Assembly: GCF_001189955.1 (NCBI RefSeq)
Contig: NZ_LFLT01000020.1
Location: 24,960 to 88,959 of the forward strand
DNA from: Herbaspirillum chlorophenolicum
GTDB lineage: Bacteria; Pseudomonadota; Gammaproteobacteria; Burkholderiales; Burkholderiaceae_D
DNA length: 64,000 bases
Reading direction: 5' to 3'
Positions within the stretch are counted from its first letter, which is position 1; each line of letters starts with the position of its first letter. This document shows, one piece after another, positions 26,717 through 35,739 of the stretch. The notes beneath the pieces were generated by a model. It was given only the letters and a program-made list of their open reading frames with translations, was not told where the DNA came from and searched no databases. Position numbers and translations under genes: made by a program.

Positions 26717-27763
26717 TTACTTCGCGACCCAGGCGGAGAAGCGCTGTTCCAGCTCCTCGCCATGGTCGGTCCAGAACTGCAGGCTCAACTGGATGGAGTC
26801 CTTGGCGTTGGCGGTGGATGTCGGCAGGTTGCCCAGGGTCTTGGCGTCCAGCAGCTTCAATGCACCCTTGTTGACCGGGCCGTAGGCGATGTTGTTGGCA
26901 TAGGTCTTCTGGGTTTCGGGCTGGCTGGCGTAGCTGATGAACTTCTCGCCCAGCGCCTTGTTCGGCGAACCCTTGGGGATCACCCAGTAGTCCAGCGTAT
27001 AGACGCTGCCGGCCCAGACCACCTTGAGGTTCTTGCCTTCGCGCTGGGCAGCGTCGATGCGGCCGTTGAAGGCATTGGCCATCACCACGTCGCCGGAGGC
27101 CAGGAACTGCGCCGGCAGCGCGCCTGCATCCCACCACTGGATGTACGGCTTCAATTGGTCCAGCTTCTTGAAGGCGCGGTCCACGCCGCCCTTCTCGGAC
27201 AGCACCTTGTAGACGTCCTTGGTCGGCACGCCATCGGCCATCAGCGCGAACTCCAGGTTGAACTGGGCGCTCTTCTTCATGCCGCGCTTGCCGGGGTATT
27301 TCTTGACGTCCCAGAAATCGGCCCAGCCGGTCGGCGCCGTCTTGAGCTTGTCGGCGTTGTAGGCCAGCACGGTGGACCAGACGAAGGCGCCCATGCCGCA
27401 TTCGCTGACGGTAGCTTCGGGGATGTAGTCATCCTTCTTGATGGTTTTGCTCAGGTCGAGCTTCTCGATCAGGCCGTCGTCACAGGCGCGGTTGAGGTCG
27501 CCGCCATCGATTTCCACCACGTCCCAGCTGACTTTCTTCGCTTCCACCATGGCCTTAACCTTGGCCAGTTCGCCGTTGAATTCGGCGGTCACGACCTTGG
27601 TGCCGGTGCTTTTCTGGAAGGGTTCGACGTAGGCGACCTTCTGCGCGTTGGCGTTGGCGCCGCCGAAGTTGACCACGGTCAGTTCCGCGGCCGAAGCTGC
27701 GCCGACGGAAAACAGCATGCCCAGGGCGAGTGGGGATAACAGAGCAGGAGATAGGCGTTTCAT
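26717..27763 (-). CDS. Periplasmic binding protein (PotD-like), probable GABA/polyamine binder
   Basis: A 348-residue extracellular solute-binding protein of the PotD/PotF type. The signal peptide is MKRLSPALLSPLALGMLFSV, cut near GAASAAE. The mature part starts LTVVNFGGANANAQKVAYVEPFQKSTG and contains WDVVEIDGGDL, GWADFWDVKKYPGKRGM and QWWDAGALPAQFLASGDVVMANAFNGR, the standard pattern of this family. The aromatic and acidic residues that hold amines in PotD (Trp, Asp, Glu) have counterparts. By operon context with gabT and gabD the ligand is likely GABA or a related omega-amino acid, as for the rhizobial Gts system. Confidence 0.92.
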   Translation of the reverse strand: MKRLSPALLSPLALGMLFSVGAASAAELTVVNFGGANANAQKVAYVEPFQKSTGTKVVTAEFNGELAKVKAMVEAKKVSWDVVEIDGGDLNRACDDGLIEKLDLSKTIKKDDYIPEATVSECGMGAFVWSTVLAYNADKLKTAPTGWADFWDVKKYPGKRGMKKSAQFNLEFALMADGVPTKDVYKVLSEKGGVDRAFKKLDQLKPYIQWWDAGALPAQFLASGDVVMANAFNGRIDAAQREGKNLKVVWAGSVYTLDYWVIPKGSPNKALGEKFISYASQPETQKTYANNIAYGPVNKGALKLLDAKTLGNLPTSTANAKDSIQLSLQFWTDHGEELEQRFSAWVAK

Positions 27764-27857
27764 GTGTTCCTCGTTGGTTATGTTGCGATGTTGGAGTTGT
27801 ACTTGGAACTGCCGGCAATCTTGTTGTTGCCTTCAAGGGTTGAAGCCGGTGTTGCGT

Positions 27858-28991
27858 TTAGAGAAAACAGCGCAGGTACTGCGGTGCGATCTCAAGCGTT
27901 GCCTCGCCGCCTTCGGCCAGACCGGCCAGCGCCGGGTCGGACAGCGAAAGCTTGACGAAGCAGTCCTCCTGGCCGGCCACGGTACAGCGCACGCGCACGT
28001 GGTCGCCAAAATAGATCAGGCCGGCGATGCGCGCCCTGATGTGATTGGACCCGGTGCTTTCCGGCGCCGCGCCCGCATGCAGGCGGATGCGCTCCGGCCG
28101 TACACAGGCGGTGACCGTCTGGCCGGCATGGGCGCGATGCACGTTCAGGCCGGCGAGCTGCGCGCCGTCCGGCAGGCGCAGGGTACAGCGCTCGCCGGTG
28201 ACCGATTCGACGCCGCCCTTGAAGCGGTTGTTGTCGCCGATGAAGTTGGCCACGAACTGGTTTTCGGGATATTCGTAGAGCTCGGTCACCGGCGCCAACT
28301 GCTGGATCACCCCCTGGTCGAAGACCGCCACGCGGTCGGACATGGTGAGCGCTTCGCTCTGGTCGTGGGTGACGTAGACGAAGGTCACGCCCAGGCGCTT
28401 GTGCAATGCCTTCAGCTCCAGCTGCATGTGTTCGCGCAACTGCTTGTCGAGCGCGCCCAGCGGTTCGTCCATCAGCACCAGCTGCGGATCGAACACCAGC
28501 GTGCGCGCCAGTGCCACGCGCTGCTGCTGGCCGCCGGAGAGCTGGGTCGGGTAACGGTCGCCGAACTTGCCCATCTGCACCATGTCCAGCGCCTGCTTGA
28601 CCTTGGCTTCGCGCTCGGCGCGTTTCATCTTGCGCACCGACAGCGGGTAGGCCACGTTCTGGGCGATGGTCATGTGCGGGAACAGCGCGTAGTTCTGGAA
28701 CACCATGCCGATGTTGCGCTTGTGCGGCGGCACACGGTTGAGCAACTGGCCGTCCAGGCGGATTTCGCCGCCGGTGGGAAATTCGAAGCCGGCCAGCATC
28801 ATCAGGCAAGTGGTCTTGCCCGAGCCCGAGGGGCCCAGCAGCGTCAGGAACTCACCGCGGTGGATCTCCAGGTCCAGGCTCTTGACGATCAGGTTTTCGC
28901 CGTCATAGGTTTTTTTCACGCCGCTGAACTGCACCAGCACATCGCTGGTCTGCGGCGCGATGTCTCTCTGCCTCAATGCGTTTGCACTCAT
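27858..28991 (-). CDS. ABC transporter ATPase (PotA-like) of the GABA operon
   Basis: A 377-residue ATPase. The start at 28991 ([20 protein letters not shown]) is followed by Walker [11 protein letters not shown]-loop [12 protein letters not shown], signature [15 protein letters not shown], Walker [13 protein letters not shown] and H-loop YVTHDQ. The C-terminal ~120 residues form a TOBE regulatory domain ([18 protein letters not shown] in outline). It powers the PotB/PotC-like permeases downstream. It is preceded by gabT with a 40-bp gap, so uptake and the first catabolic step are co-transcribed. Confidence 0.93.
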   Translation of the reverse strand: MSANALRQRDIAPQTSDVLVQFSGVKKTYDGENLIVKSLDLEIHRGEFLTLLGPSGSGKTTCLMMLAGFEFPTGGEIRLDGQLLNRVPPHKRNIGMVFQNYALFPHMTIAQNVAYPLSVRKMKRAEREAKVKQALDMVQMGKFGDRYPTQLSGGQQQRVALARTLVFDPQLVLMDEPLGALDKQLREHMQLELKALHKRLGVTFVYVTHDQSEALTMSDRVAVFDQGVIQQLAPVTELYEYPENQFVANFIGDNNRFKGGVESVTGERCTLRLPDGAQLAGLNVHRAHAGQTVTACVRPERIRLHAGAAPESTGSNHIRARIAGLIYFGDHVRVRCTVAGQEDCFVKLSLSDPALAGLAEGGEATLEIAPQYLRCFL

Positions 28992-29031
28992 TGTTGTTCT
29001 CCCTCTGCAAAAGTCAGGCGCGATGCAAAAC

Positions 29032-30315
29032 TCAGGCCAGCCGTATCGCGGCCGACAGGATATCCAGCGCTTCATCCATGACGGTATCGGGAATCGTCAG
29101 CGGGAACAAGAAGCGGATGACGTTGCCATAGCTGCCGCAGGTCAGCAGCAGCAAGCCGTTTTGCAGCGCGTGCTGCTGCACCTTCTTCGCGTATTCGGCA
29201 TCCGGCTTGTGGCTGCCAGGCTGGGTGAATTCCACCGCCACCATCGCGCCCAGGCCGCGCACCTCGCCGATCTGCGGCACGGCCGATTTCAGTTCGCCCA
29301 GGTGGTCCTTCAGTTTCTGGCCCAGGCGCGCGCCGCGCGCCACCAGGTTTTCCTCGGCAATCACATCCAGTACCGCCAGCGCCGAGGCCACCGCCAGCGG
29401 GTTGCCGGCATAGGTGCCGCCCAGGCCGCCGGGGGCGGGCGCATCCATGATCTCGGCGCGGCCGCAGACGGCCGCCAGCGGCATGCCGCCGGCCAGGCTC
29501 TTGGCCATGGTCATCAGGTCGGGCAGCACGTCGTAGTGCTCCATCGCAAACAGTTTGCCGGTACGGGCGAAGCCGGTCTGCACTTCATCGGCGATCAGCA
29601 GGATGCCGTACTCGTCGCACAGCGCGCGCAGGCCGCGCATGAACTCCGGCGGCGCGGCGTAGAAGCCGCCTTCGCCTTGCACCGGTTCCAGGATGATGGC
29701 TGCCACGCGCCTGGGGTCGACGTCGCTCTTGAACAGGTTCGCCACCGCATCCAGCGCGTCGGCGCTGCTGATGCCGTGCAGGGCATTCGGATAGGGTGCA
29801 TGGAATACCTCGCCCGGGAACGGGCCGAAGCCCAGCTTGTACGGCGCCACCTTGCCGGTCAGCGCCATGCCCATCATGGTGCGGCCGTGGAAGCCGCCGG
29901 CGAAGGCGATGATGGCGGGACGGCCGGTGTGGGCGCGGGCGATCTTGACGGCGTTTTCCACGGCTTCGGCGCCGGTCGAGAACAGCGCGGTCTTCTTGGC
30001 GTGGGTGCCTGGGGTGATGGCGTTGATGCGTTCGGCCAGCTCCACATAGCTTGCATACGGCACGATCTGGTAGGCGGTATGGGTGAATTTTTCCATCTGG
30101 GCGCGGATGGCATCCATCAGCTTCGGATGGCGGTGGCCGGTGTTGAGCACGGCGATGCCGGCGGCGAAGTCGATGAAGCGGCGGCCCTCCACATCCCACA
30201 GTTCGGAATTGGATGCGCGCTCGGCGTAGAAGTCGCACATCACACCCACGCCGCGCGGGGTGGCGGCGTTTTTGCGCTGCTGCAGTTGCTGGTTGCTGAT
30301 GGCCTTGCTGTTCAT
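29032..30315 (-). CDS. gabT: 4-aminobutyrate aminotransferase
   Basis: A 427-residue class III aminotransferase, the GabT length. The start at 30315, MNSKAISNQQLQQRKNAATPRGVG, is typical. It shows NTGHRHPKLMDAI, FSTGAEAVENAVKIAR, the GGFHGRT loop, the LIADEVQTGFARTG PLP-aspartate motif and the cofactor lysine in TMAKSLAGGMPL. It transfers the amino group of GABA to 2-oxoglutarate, giving succinate semialdehyde for GabD. It is the first gene of the six-gene minus-strand operon and is divergent from the MocR-type regulator, from which an inverted repeat separates it. Confidence 0.95.
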   Translation of the reverse strand: MNSKAISNQQLQQRKNAATPRGVGVMCDFYAERASNSELWDVEGRRFIDFAAGIAVLNTGHRHPKLMDAIRAQMEKFTHTAYQIVPYASYVELAERINAITPGTHAKKTALFSTGAEAVENAVKIARAHTGRPAIIAFAGGFHGRTMMGMALTGKVAPYKLGFGPFPGEVFHAPYPNALHGISSADALDAVANLFKSDVDPRRVAAIILEPVQGEGGFYAAPPEFMRGLRALCDEYGILLIADEVQTGFARTGKLFAMEHYDVLPDLMTMAKSLAGGMPLAAVCGRAEIMDAPAPGGLGGTYAGNPLAVASALAVLDVIAEENLVARGARLGQKLKDHLGELKSAVPQIGEVRGLGAMVAVEFTQPGSHKPDAEYAKKVQQHALQNGLLLLTCGSYGNVIRFLFPLTIPDTVMDEALDILSAAIRLA

Positions 30316-30387
30316 TGCTTGCTCCGGTGAAAGGGCGCCTCGGCGGCGCATGAAATTCTTGTTCCGGAACCGATACTAAAACTGAAA

Positions 30388-30408
30388 TGGACCTGTAATA
30401 TAGATCCA
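30388..30408. promoter_or_regulatory. Inverted repeat in the gabT/MocR divergent promoter
   Basis: TGGACCT (30388-30394) and AGATCCA (30402-30408) form an inverted repeat with six of seven matching positions, around the AT spacer GTAATAT. The -10-like TAATAT (30396-30401) lies within it. Its place in the 117-bp gap between gabT and the GabR-like gene makes it the best operator candidate for that regulator. Confidence 0.45.
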
Positions 30409-30432
30409 ATCTTAAATATTTGATGGTGCCAA

Positions 30433-31995
30433 TTGAAGCTCGCCTCGCTCTCCGATTACCTGCTGCTGCGCATCGAACGCGGGGCGCAAAAGAACGCTCC
30501 AGCCAAGGCCGGAAAGACCTCCGCTCATGGAAGCGCCGCAGCGAAAACGGCCGCGCGCGCGCCTCGCATGCCCGTCAATCGCCAGATTTACCAGCTGATC
30601 CGCGAAGCCATCCTGGCGCAGACGCTGCCGGCGGGATTGCAGTTGCCGTCCTCGCGCGACCTCGCGGCCGAGCTTGGCATGTCGCGCAACACCGTGACCT
30701 ACGCCTACGAGCAACTGCTGGCCGAGGGCTACCTGGAAAGCCGTACCGGTGCCGGTACCTTCGTGGCCGATACCGAGCCGGACCAGATCCCCGAGACGGT
30801 CGAGCGTAGCGAGCCGCTGACCGATCCGTCGGGCAAGTCGGAACTGTCGGCGCGCGGCGCCATGCTCACGCGCCAGGCCGGCGTGGGGGAGCGGCAGTGG
30901 GGCGCCTTCATGCCCGGCGTGCCGGACGTGACCTGCGTGCCGCACAAGGTATGGAGCCGGCTGCAGAACAAGCATTGGCGCCGCTCCAATTCGGACTTGC
31001 TCACCTATGGGCCGGGCGCCGGCTATGCACCGCTGCGCGAGGCGGTGGCCGAATATCTGCGGGTGGCGCGCTCGGTCAATTGCAATGCGTCGCAGGTGCT
31101 GATCACGACCGGTATCCACCAGTCGATCGACATCGTGGTCAAGCTGCTGGGCGAGCATGGCGATTCGGCCTGGGTGGAGGACCCTTGCTACTGGGGGACG
31201 CGCAGCGTGCTCAATTCGCTGGGCATACAGTCGGTGCCGATCACGGTCGACCAGGAGGGCATGCGCATGCGCCTGGCCAACCTGCGGCGGCCGCCGCGCT
31301 TCATCTGCACCACGCCTTCGCACCAGTATCCGCTGGGCATGGTGATGAGCCTGTCGCGGCGGCGCATGCTGCTGGAATACGCCGCCGCGCACAAGGTATG
31401 GATCATCGAGGACGACTACGACAGCGAGTTCCGCTACGGCGGACGTCCGCTGGCGTCGCTGCAAGGCATGGACACGCACGACCGCGTGCTCTACATGGGC
31501 ACCTTCAGCAAGATCATGTTCCCGGGCTTGCGCATCGGTTTCCTGGTGGTGCCGGAGTCGCTGGCGAAAGCCTTCTCGACCGGCATCGCCGAGCTTTACC
31601 GCAACGGCCAGGTGTTCCTGCAGGCCACGCTGGCCGACTTCATGGGGGAGGGGCATTTCGCCTCGCACATCCGCAAGATGCGTGTGCTGTATGCCGAGCG
31701 CTTGCAATTGCTGCAGCAGTCGATCGACCGCCACTTCGGTGAAAAGATGACGATCACCGGCGGCGAGGCGGGATTGCATCTGGTGCTGGGTTTGCCGCCG
31801 GAATGCGACGATGTCGCCATCTGCGAGGAAGCACTGCGCGCGGGCATCATCGTGCGGCCGCTGTCGCGTTACTACATGCACGCGCGCAGTGCGCGGCGTG
31901 GGCTACTGCTGGGCTATGCCAGCGTGCCCAACGCAGAGATAGCATCCAGCTTCGACAAGCTGGCGGCGGTGATCAAGCGCCACTTGCCGGGCTGA
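30433..31995 (+). CDS. MocR/GabR-family regulator (winged helix + aminotransferase domain)
   Basis: A 520-residue fusion of a GntR-type winged helix (about residues 45-115: MPVNRQIYQLIREAILAQTL, then LPSSRDLAAELGMSRNTVTYAYEQL) to a class I aminotransferase-like domain (about 135-515) with the PLP lysine in MGTFSKIMFPGLRIGF. The best start is TTG at 30433; no ATG precedes the helix-turn-helix except Met46. An Ala/Lys-rich linker of ~30 residues at the N-terminus is unusual. GabR-type proteins bind PLP and GABA and activate gabTD while repressing themselves. Divergent placement from gabT fits that role. Confidence 0.88.
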   Translation: MKLASLSDYLLLRIERGAQKNAPAKAGKTSAHGSAAAKTAARAPRMPVNRQIYQLIREAILAQTLPAGLQLPSSRDLAAELGMSRNTVTYAYEQLLAEGYLESRTGAGTFVADTEPDQIPETVERSEPLTDPSGKSELSARGAMLTRQAGVGERQWGAFMPGVPDVTCVPHKVWSRLQNKHWRRSNSDLLTYGPGAGYAPLREAVAEYLRVARSVNCNASQVLITTGIHQSIDIVVKLLGEHGDSAWVEDPCYWGTRSVLNSLGIQSVPITVDQEGMRMRLANLRRPPRFICTTPSHQYPLGMVMSLSRRRMLLEYAAAHKVWIIEDDYDSEFRYGGRPLASLQGMDTHDRVLYMGTFSKIMFPGLRIGFLVVPESLAKAFSTGIAELYRNGQVFLQATLADFMGEGHFASHIRKMRVLYAERLQLLQQSIDRHFGEKMTITGGEAGLHLVLGLPPECDDVAICEEALRAGIIVRPLSRYYMHARSARRGLLLGYASVPNAEIASSFDKLAAVIKRHLPG

Positions 31996-32004
31996 GCGAC
32001 AGGT

Positions 32005-32940
32005 TCAGGCCCGCGTTGCCAGCTCCCGTTCCAGGTCGGCATGCAGGGCGGTGCAGCGTGACGCCAGCAGCGCCTGCAACTGGCGTACCGCCGGCGAATA
32101 CTGGCGCCGGTGCGGGCATACCAGGTGCAGCGGCACCGACTGGCCGCGCTGCTGCGGCAGGATGATGTCGAGGCGCCCGGCGCGCACGTCGGCGCCCACA
32201 TCCAGCCAGGACTTGTAGGCGATGCCTTCGCCGGCCATCGCCCAGCGCCGCACCACGTCGCCGTCGTCGGCGACCAGCGGCCCCTTCACTTGCACGGTCT
32301 GCTGGCCATCGGCCAGCGGGAAGAACCATTTATCGTAGACCCGGCTGTGCAACTGGTACTGCAGGCAGTCGTGCTGCATCAGCTCTTGCAAGGTTTGCGG
32401 CGCGCCGTGCCGGCGCAGGTAGTCGGGGGAGGCCACCAGCACGCGCCGGTTGTCGGGCGCCAGCGGCAGCGCGATGAAGCTGGCGTCGTCCATGCGGCCA
32501 TAGCGGATGGCGATGTCGACCGGGGCGCGGAACACGTCGGCCACCTGGTCCGACACCAGCAGGCGCAGATCCAGCCTCGGATTGTCGCGGCGGAATTCCG
32601 ATAGCCAGGCCAGCAGCACGTTGCGGCCGAGGTCGGACGGCGCGGCCACCTGCAGCGTGCCGTACAGCTCGGCGTCGTCGCCGCGCAGGCCATCCTGGCC
32701 TTCGCGCAAGGTCTGCAGCGCTTCCAATGCATAGGGCAGGTAGCGTTCGCCTTCTTCCGTCAGGCGCAGGCTGCGGGTGGAGCGGGCGAACAGGCGGATG
32801 TCGAGGTCGCGCTCCAGGCGGCCGATAGCGGCGCTCACCTGGCCGGGCAGCAGGTCGGCCTCGCGCGCGGCCTGGGAGAAGCTGCCCAGGGCGGCCGAGC
32901 GGACAAACAATTGGAGGTCTTCTAAGCGGATCATTTTCAC
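32005..32940 (-). CDS. LysR-family transcriptional regulator
   Basis: A 311-residue LysR protein. The N-terminal HTH is LEDLQLFVRSAALGSFSQAA...EADLLPGQVSAAIGRLE, and the effector domain begins near residue 90 (GTLQVAAPSDLGRNVLL). It belongs to the large CrgA-like group. The start is GTG at 32940 or ATG at 32934. It is divergent from the zinc-type oxidoreductase gene across 148 bp, a layout usual for a LysR regulator and its target. It ends only 9 bp from the convergent MocR gene. Confidence 0.9.
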   Translation of the reverse strand: MKMIRLEDLQLFVRSAALGSFSQAAREADLLPGQVSAAIGRLERDLDIRLFARSTRSLRLTEEGERYLPYALEALQTLREGQDGLRGDDAELYGTLQVAAPSDLGRNVLLAWLSEFRRDNPRLDLRLLVSDQVADVFRAPVDIAIRYGRMDDASFIALPLAPDNRRVLVASPDYLRRHGAPQTLQELMQHDCLQYQLHSRVYDKWFFPLADGQQTVQVKGPLVADDGDVVRRWAMAGEGIAYKSWLDVGADVRAGRLDIILPQQRGQSVPLHLVCPHRRQYSPAVRQLQALLASRCTALHADLERELATRA

Positions 32941-33088
32941 ATCTGGCGTGAAAGTCTTAATCGGAAACGCGGATGGTCGACGCGCCGGCGCTTGCTTAAT
33001 ATGGCTTCCAATGGTGGAAGGTATTCCGGTATTGCCGGGGCAGTAGCTTCCCGCCGAAGATCACTTTACCTCAGGAAAAGGAAATGAC

Positions 33089-34096
33089 ATGAAAGCGATA
33101 GTCTACACGCAGCACGGCTTGCCGATTACCGATGCCAATTCACTGGTGGATACCGACTTGCCGCAGCCCACGCCGGGCCCGCGTGACCTGCTGGTCGAAG
33201 TCAGGGCGGTATCGGTCAACCCGGTCGACACCAAGATCCGTACCGGCGCGCCGGTCAAGGAGCCGCGCGTGTTGGGATGGGACGCTGCCGGGGTGGTGCG
33301 TGCCGTGGGTTCCGGGGTAACGCTGTTCAAAGCCGGGGATGAGGTGTTCTACGCCGGCTCCATCACGCGTCCCGGTTCCAACAGCGAGCTGCATCTGGTG
33401 GACGAGCGTATCGTCGGCGCCAAGCCGGGGAGCCTGGGCTATGCCGACGCCGCGGCGATCCCGCTGACGGCGATCACTGCCTGGGAACTGCTGTTCGACC
33501 GTCTCGCCGTGCCTGAGAACGGCGGCGACGGCAAGAGCTTGCTGATTATCGGCGCGGCCGGCGGCGTCGGTTCCATGCTGGTCCAGCTGGCGCGCAAGCT
33601 GACCCGCCTGACCGTGATCGGCACCGCATCGCGCAAGGAAACGCAACAATGGGTCGGCGAGCTGGGCGCGCATCACGTGATCGACCATAGCCAGCCGTTG
33701 CAGGAGCAGTTGCAGAAGATCGGCCTGGCCAATGTCGACATCGTCATCAGCCTGACCCATACCGGCCAGCATTACGCGCAGATTGTCGAGGTGCTGGCGC
33801 CGCAGGGCCAGTTCGCGCTGATCGACGACCCGGCCACGCTGGATGCCTTGCCGCTCAAGCGCAAGAGTATCTCCCTGCACTGGGAACTGATGTTCACCCG
33901 CTCGATGTTCGAGACGCCGGATATGATCAGGCAGCACCAGTTGCTGCAGCGCGTATCGTCGCTGATCGATGAGGGCGTGATCCGGACCACGCTGGGTGAG
34001 AATTTCGGCAAGATCAATGCCGACAACCTGCGCCGCGCCCACGCACTGATCGAAACCGGCCGCGCGCGCGGCAAGGTGGTGCTGGAAGGCTTCTGA
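33089..34096 (+). CDS. Zinc-type alcohol dehydrogenase-like/quinone oxidoreductase (MDR family)
   Basis: A 335-residue medium-chain dehydrogenase/reductase. It starts MKAIVYTQHGLPITDANSLV, has VSVNPVDTKIRTG, the Rossmann motif LLIIGAAGGVGSMLVQLARK and the C-terminal NLRRAHALIETGRARGKVVLEGF. The catalytic zinc ligands of true alcohol dehydrogenases are absent, so it is an NADPH-dependent quinone or enone reductase of the ZADH type. AGGAAAAGGAA precedes the start. It is likely induced through the divergent LysR regulator in response to electrophiles (inference). Confidence 0.88.
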   Translation: MKAIVYTQHGLPITDANSLVDTDLPQPTPGPRDLLVEVRAVSVNPVDTKIRTGAPVKEPRVLGWDAAGVVRAVGSGVTLFKAGDEVFYAGSITRPGSNSELHLVDERIVGAKPGSLGYADAAAIPLTAITAWELLFDRLAVPENGGDGKSLLIIGAAGGVGSMLVQLARKLTRLTVIGTASRKETQQWVGELGAHHVIDHSQPLQEQLQKIGLANVDIVISLTHTGQHYAQIVEVLAPQGQFALIDDPATLDALPLKRKSISLHWELMFTRSMFETPDMIRQHQLLQRVSSLIDEGVIRTTLGENFGKINADNLRRAHALIETGRARGKVVLEGF

Positions 34097-34313
34097 GCCG
34101 GGCAGTTTTTGCTACCGTGAGCGGGGGAGGACAGGACGACGGAGGTGAGGCCGCAGCTTGCCCTTCATCCCGGCAGCGGTCGCACAACGCGATGATTGAA
34201 AGTTATCTTTAATGCAATCTTCCGGGTTCGCCCCATGGCGCATGGTAAATTACGGAGTCCGGGTTGGTATTTTTTTGACCCGGGCCCCTCGACAAGCCCT
34301 ATAGGAACCCTAG

Positions 34314-35636
34314 TTGGAAAATATATTACTGATCGTCGCAGCCTTTTTCCTGGTTGCGTTGAACGGTTTTTTCGTTGCAGCAGAATTCAGTCTGGTCAAG
34401 TTGCGCCAAACGCGCATCCGGGCCATCGCAAAAACACAAGGTCTGCGCGGCCGCATCCTGGCCGTGGTCCACAACCAGCTGGACGCTTACCTCTCCGCCT
34501 GCCAATTGGGCATCACCCTGGCCTCGCTGGGCCTGGGCTGGATCGGTGAACCGGCTTTCGCCCGCATCCTCGAACCGCTGTTCTCACTGGCTGGCGTGAC
34601 CAACCAGGAACTGATCCACGGCGTTTCCTTCGTATTCGCCTTCTTCGTCATCTCCTTCCTGCACATCGTGGTCGGTGAACTGGCGCCCAAGTCCCTGGCC
34701 ATCCGCAGCCCTGAAAAGCTGGGCCTGTGGTGCGCCTTGCCGCTGTACGGTTTCTATTGGGGCATGTATCCGCTGATCTGGGTGCTCAATGCCAGCTCCA
34801 ATTGGCTGCTGCGCGTGGCCGGCCTGGGTGGCACCCACGGCCATGATGCGCATTACTCGTCCGACGAGCTGAAGCTGATCCTGCGCGCCGGCAACAAGAG
34901 CGGCAAGAACGGCAAGTTCACCCGCGACGAATGGAACGTGCTGGCGCAGAGCCTGAACTTCGCCGAACTGGATGTGGCGGACATCATGCGCCCGGCCAGC
35001 GAGATCGTGGGCCTGGGCGAAGACATGACGCTGGAAGAGAACCTCGAGATCATCTATCGCAACCGCTTCTCGCGTTACCCGTATTTCGATGCCGAGCGCC
35101 AGCAGGTGCTGGGGCTGGTGCACTTGAAGGATGTCTTCCTGGCGCAGCAGGACGGGCGCGCCATCGCTGACCTGAAGGCCTACCTGCGCCCGGTGCAGTA
35201 CATCTCGCCGGCATTGCCCGCGCTGGACCTGCTGCGGCGCTTCCGCACCGGTTCGCCGCACTTCGCCATCATCGGCAAGAAGGGCCAGCCGCCGCAGGGC
35301 TTTATCACGCTCGATAACATGCTGAGCCTGCTGGTGGGCGAGATCCGCGACGAGTTCCGCCACAACACCGGCGAGTGGACGCGCCAGGACGACGGCACCT
35401 TGCTGGGCAAGGGCAGCCTGCCGATCGTCACGCTGGAGAACATGCTGGGCATCGATATCGAATACGACGACAGCATCGACTCGGTCGGCGGCCTGGTGAT
35501 GGAGAAGCTGGGCGACCTGCCCAAGGAAGGCCAGCGCATCGAGTTCCCGGCGTTCGACGTGGTGATCAAGCGCATGTCGGGGCCGAAGATCGTGCTGGTC
35601 AAGATCAATCCCAAGCTGCTGGACGCGCGGGAGTAA
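34314..35636 (+). CDS. CNNM/CorC (HlyC) family membrane protein
   Basis: A 440-residue protein starting at TTG 34314, with AGGAA 8 bases upstream. The N-terminal DUF21/CNNM membrane domain (residues ~1-195) includes MENILLIVAAFFLVALNGFF and CQLGITLASLGLGWIGEPAF. Two CBS domains follow (about 215-330; DIMRPASEIVGLGED, RYPYFDAERQQVLGLVHLKD). The C-terminal CorC_HlyC domain closes it (TLLGKGSLPIVTLENMLGID). Related proteins take part in magnesium or cobalt efflux; the older 'hemolysin' name is misleading. It is followed by a strong bidirectional terminator. Confidence 0.9.
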   Translation: MENILLIVAAFFLVALNGFFVAAEFSLVKLRQTRIRAIAKTQGLRGRILAVVHNQLDAYLSACQLGITLASLGLGWIGEPAFARILEPLFSLAGVTNQELIHGVSFVFAFFVISFLHIVVGELAPKSLAIRSPEKLGLWCALPLYGFYWGMYPLIWVLNASSNWLLRVAGLGGTHGHDAHYSSDELKLILRAGNKSGKNGKFTRDEWNVLAQSLNFAELDVADIMRPASEIVGLGEDMTLEENLEIIYRNRFSRYPYFDAERQQVLGLVHLKDVFLAQQDGRAIADLKAYLRPVQYISPALPALDLLRRFRTGSPHFAIIGKKGQPPQGFITLDNMLSLLVGEIRDEFRHNTGEWTRQDDGTLLGKGSLPIVTLENMLGIDIEYDDSIDSVGGLVMEKLGDLPKEGQRIEFPAFDVVIKRMSGPKIVLVKINPKLLDARE

Positions 35637-35661
35637 ATTCCTGCAAGCCCGCCGCACAATG

Positions 35662-35702
35662 AAAAATGCCGCGACGTATTGAACGTCGCGGCATTTTTTT
35701 TT
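35662..35702. terminator. Strong bidirectional intrinsic terminator
   Basis: AAAAATGCCGCGACGT (35662-35677) and ACGTCGCGGCATTTTT (35683-35698) form a 16-bp perfect stem with loop ATTGA and a T-run on the plus strand and an A/T-run on the minus strand. It ends both the convergent CorC-like and ggt transcripts. Confidence 0.95.
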
Positions 35703-35739
35703 GCGGGCAGCGCCCGCAGGTCCGTATCAGGCTTGCGGA

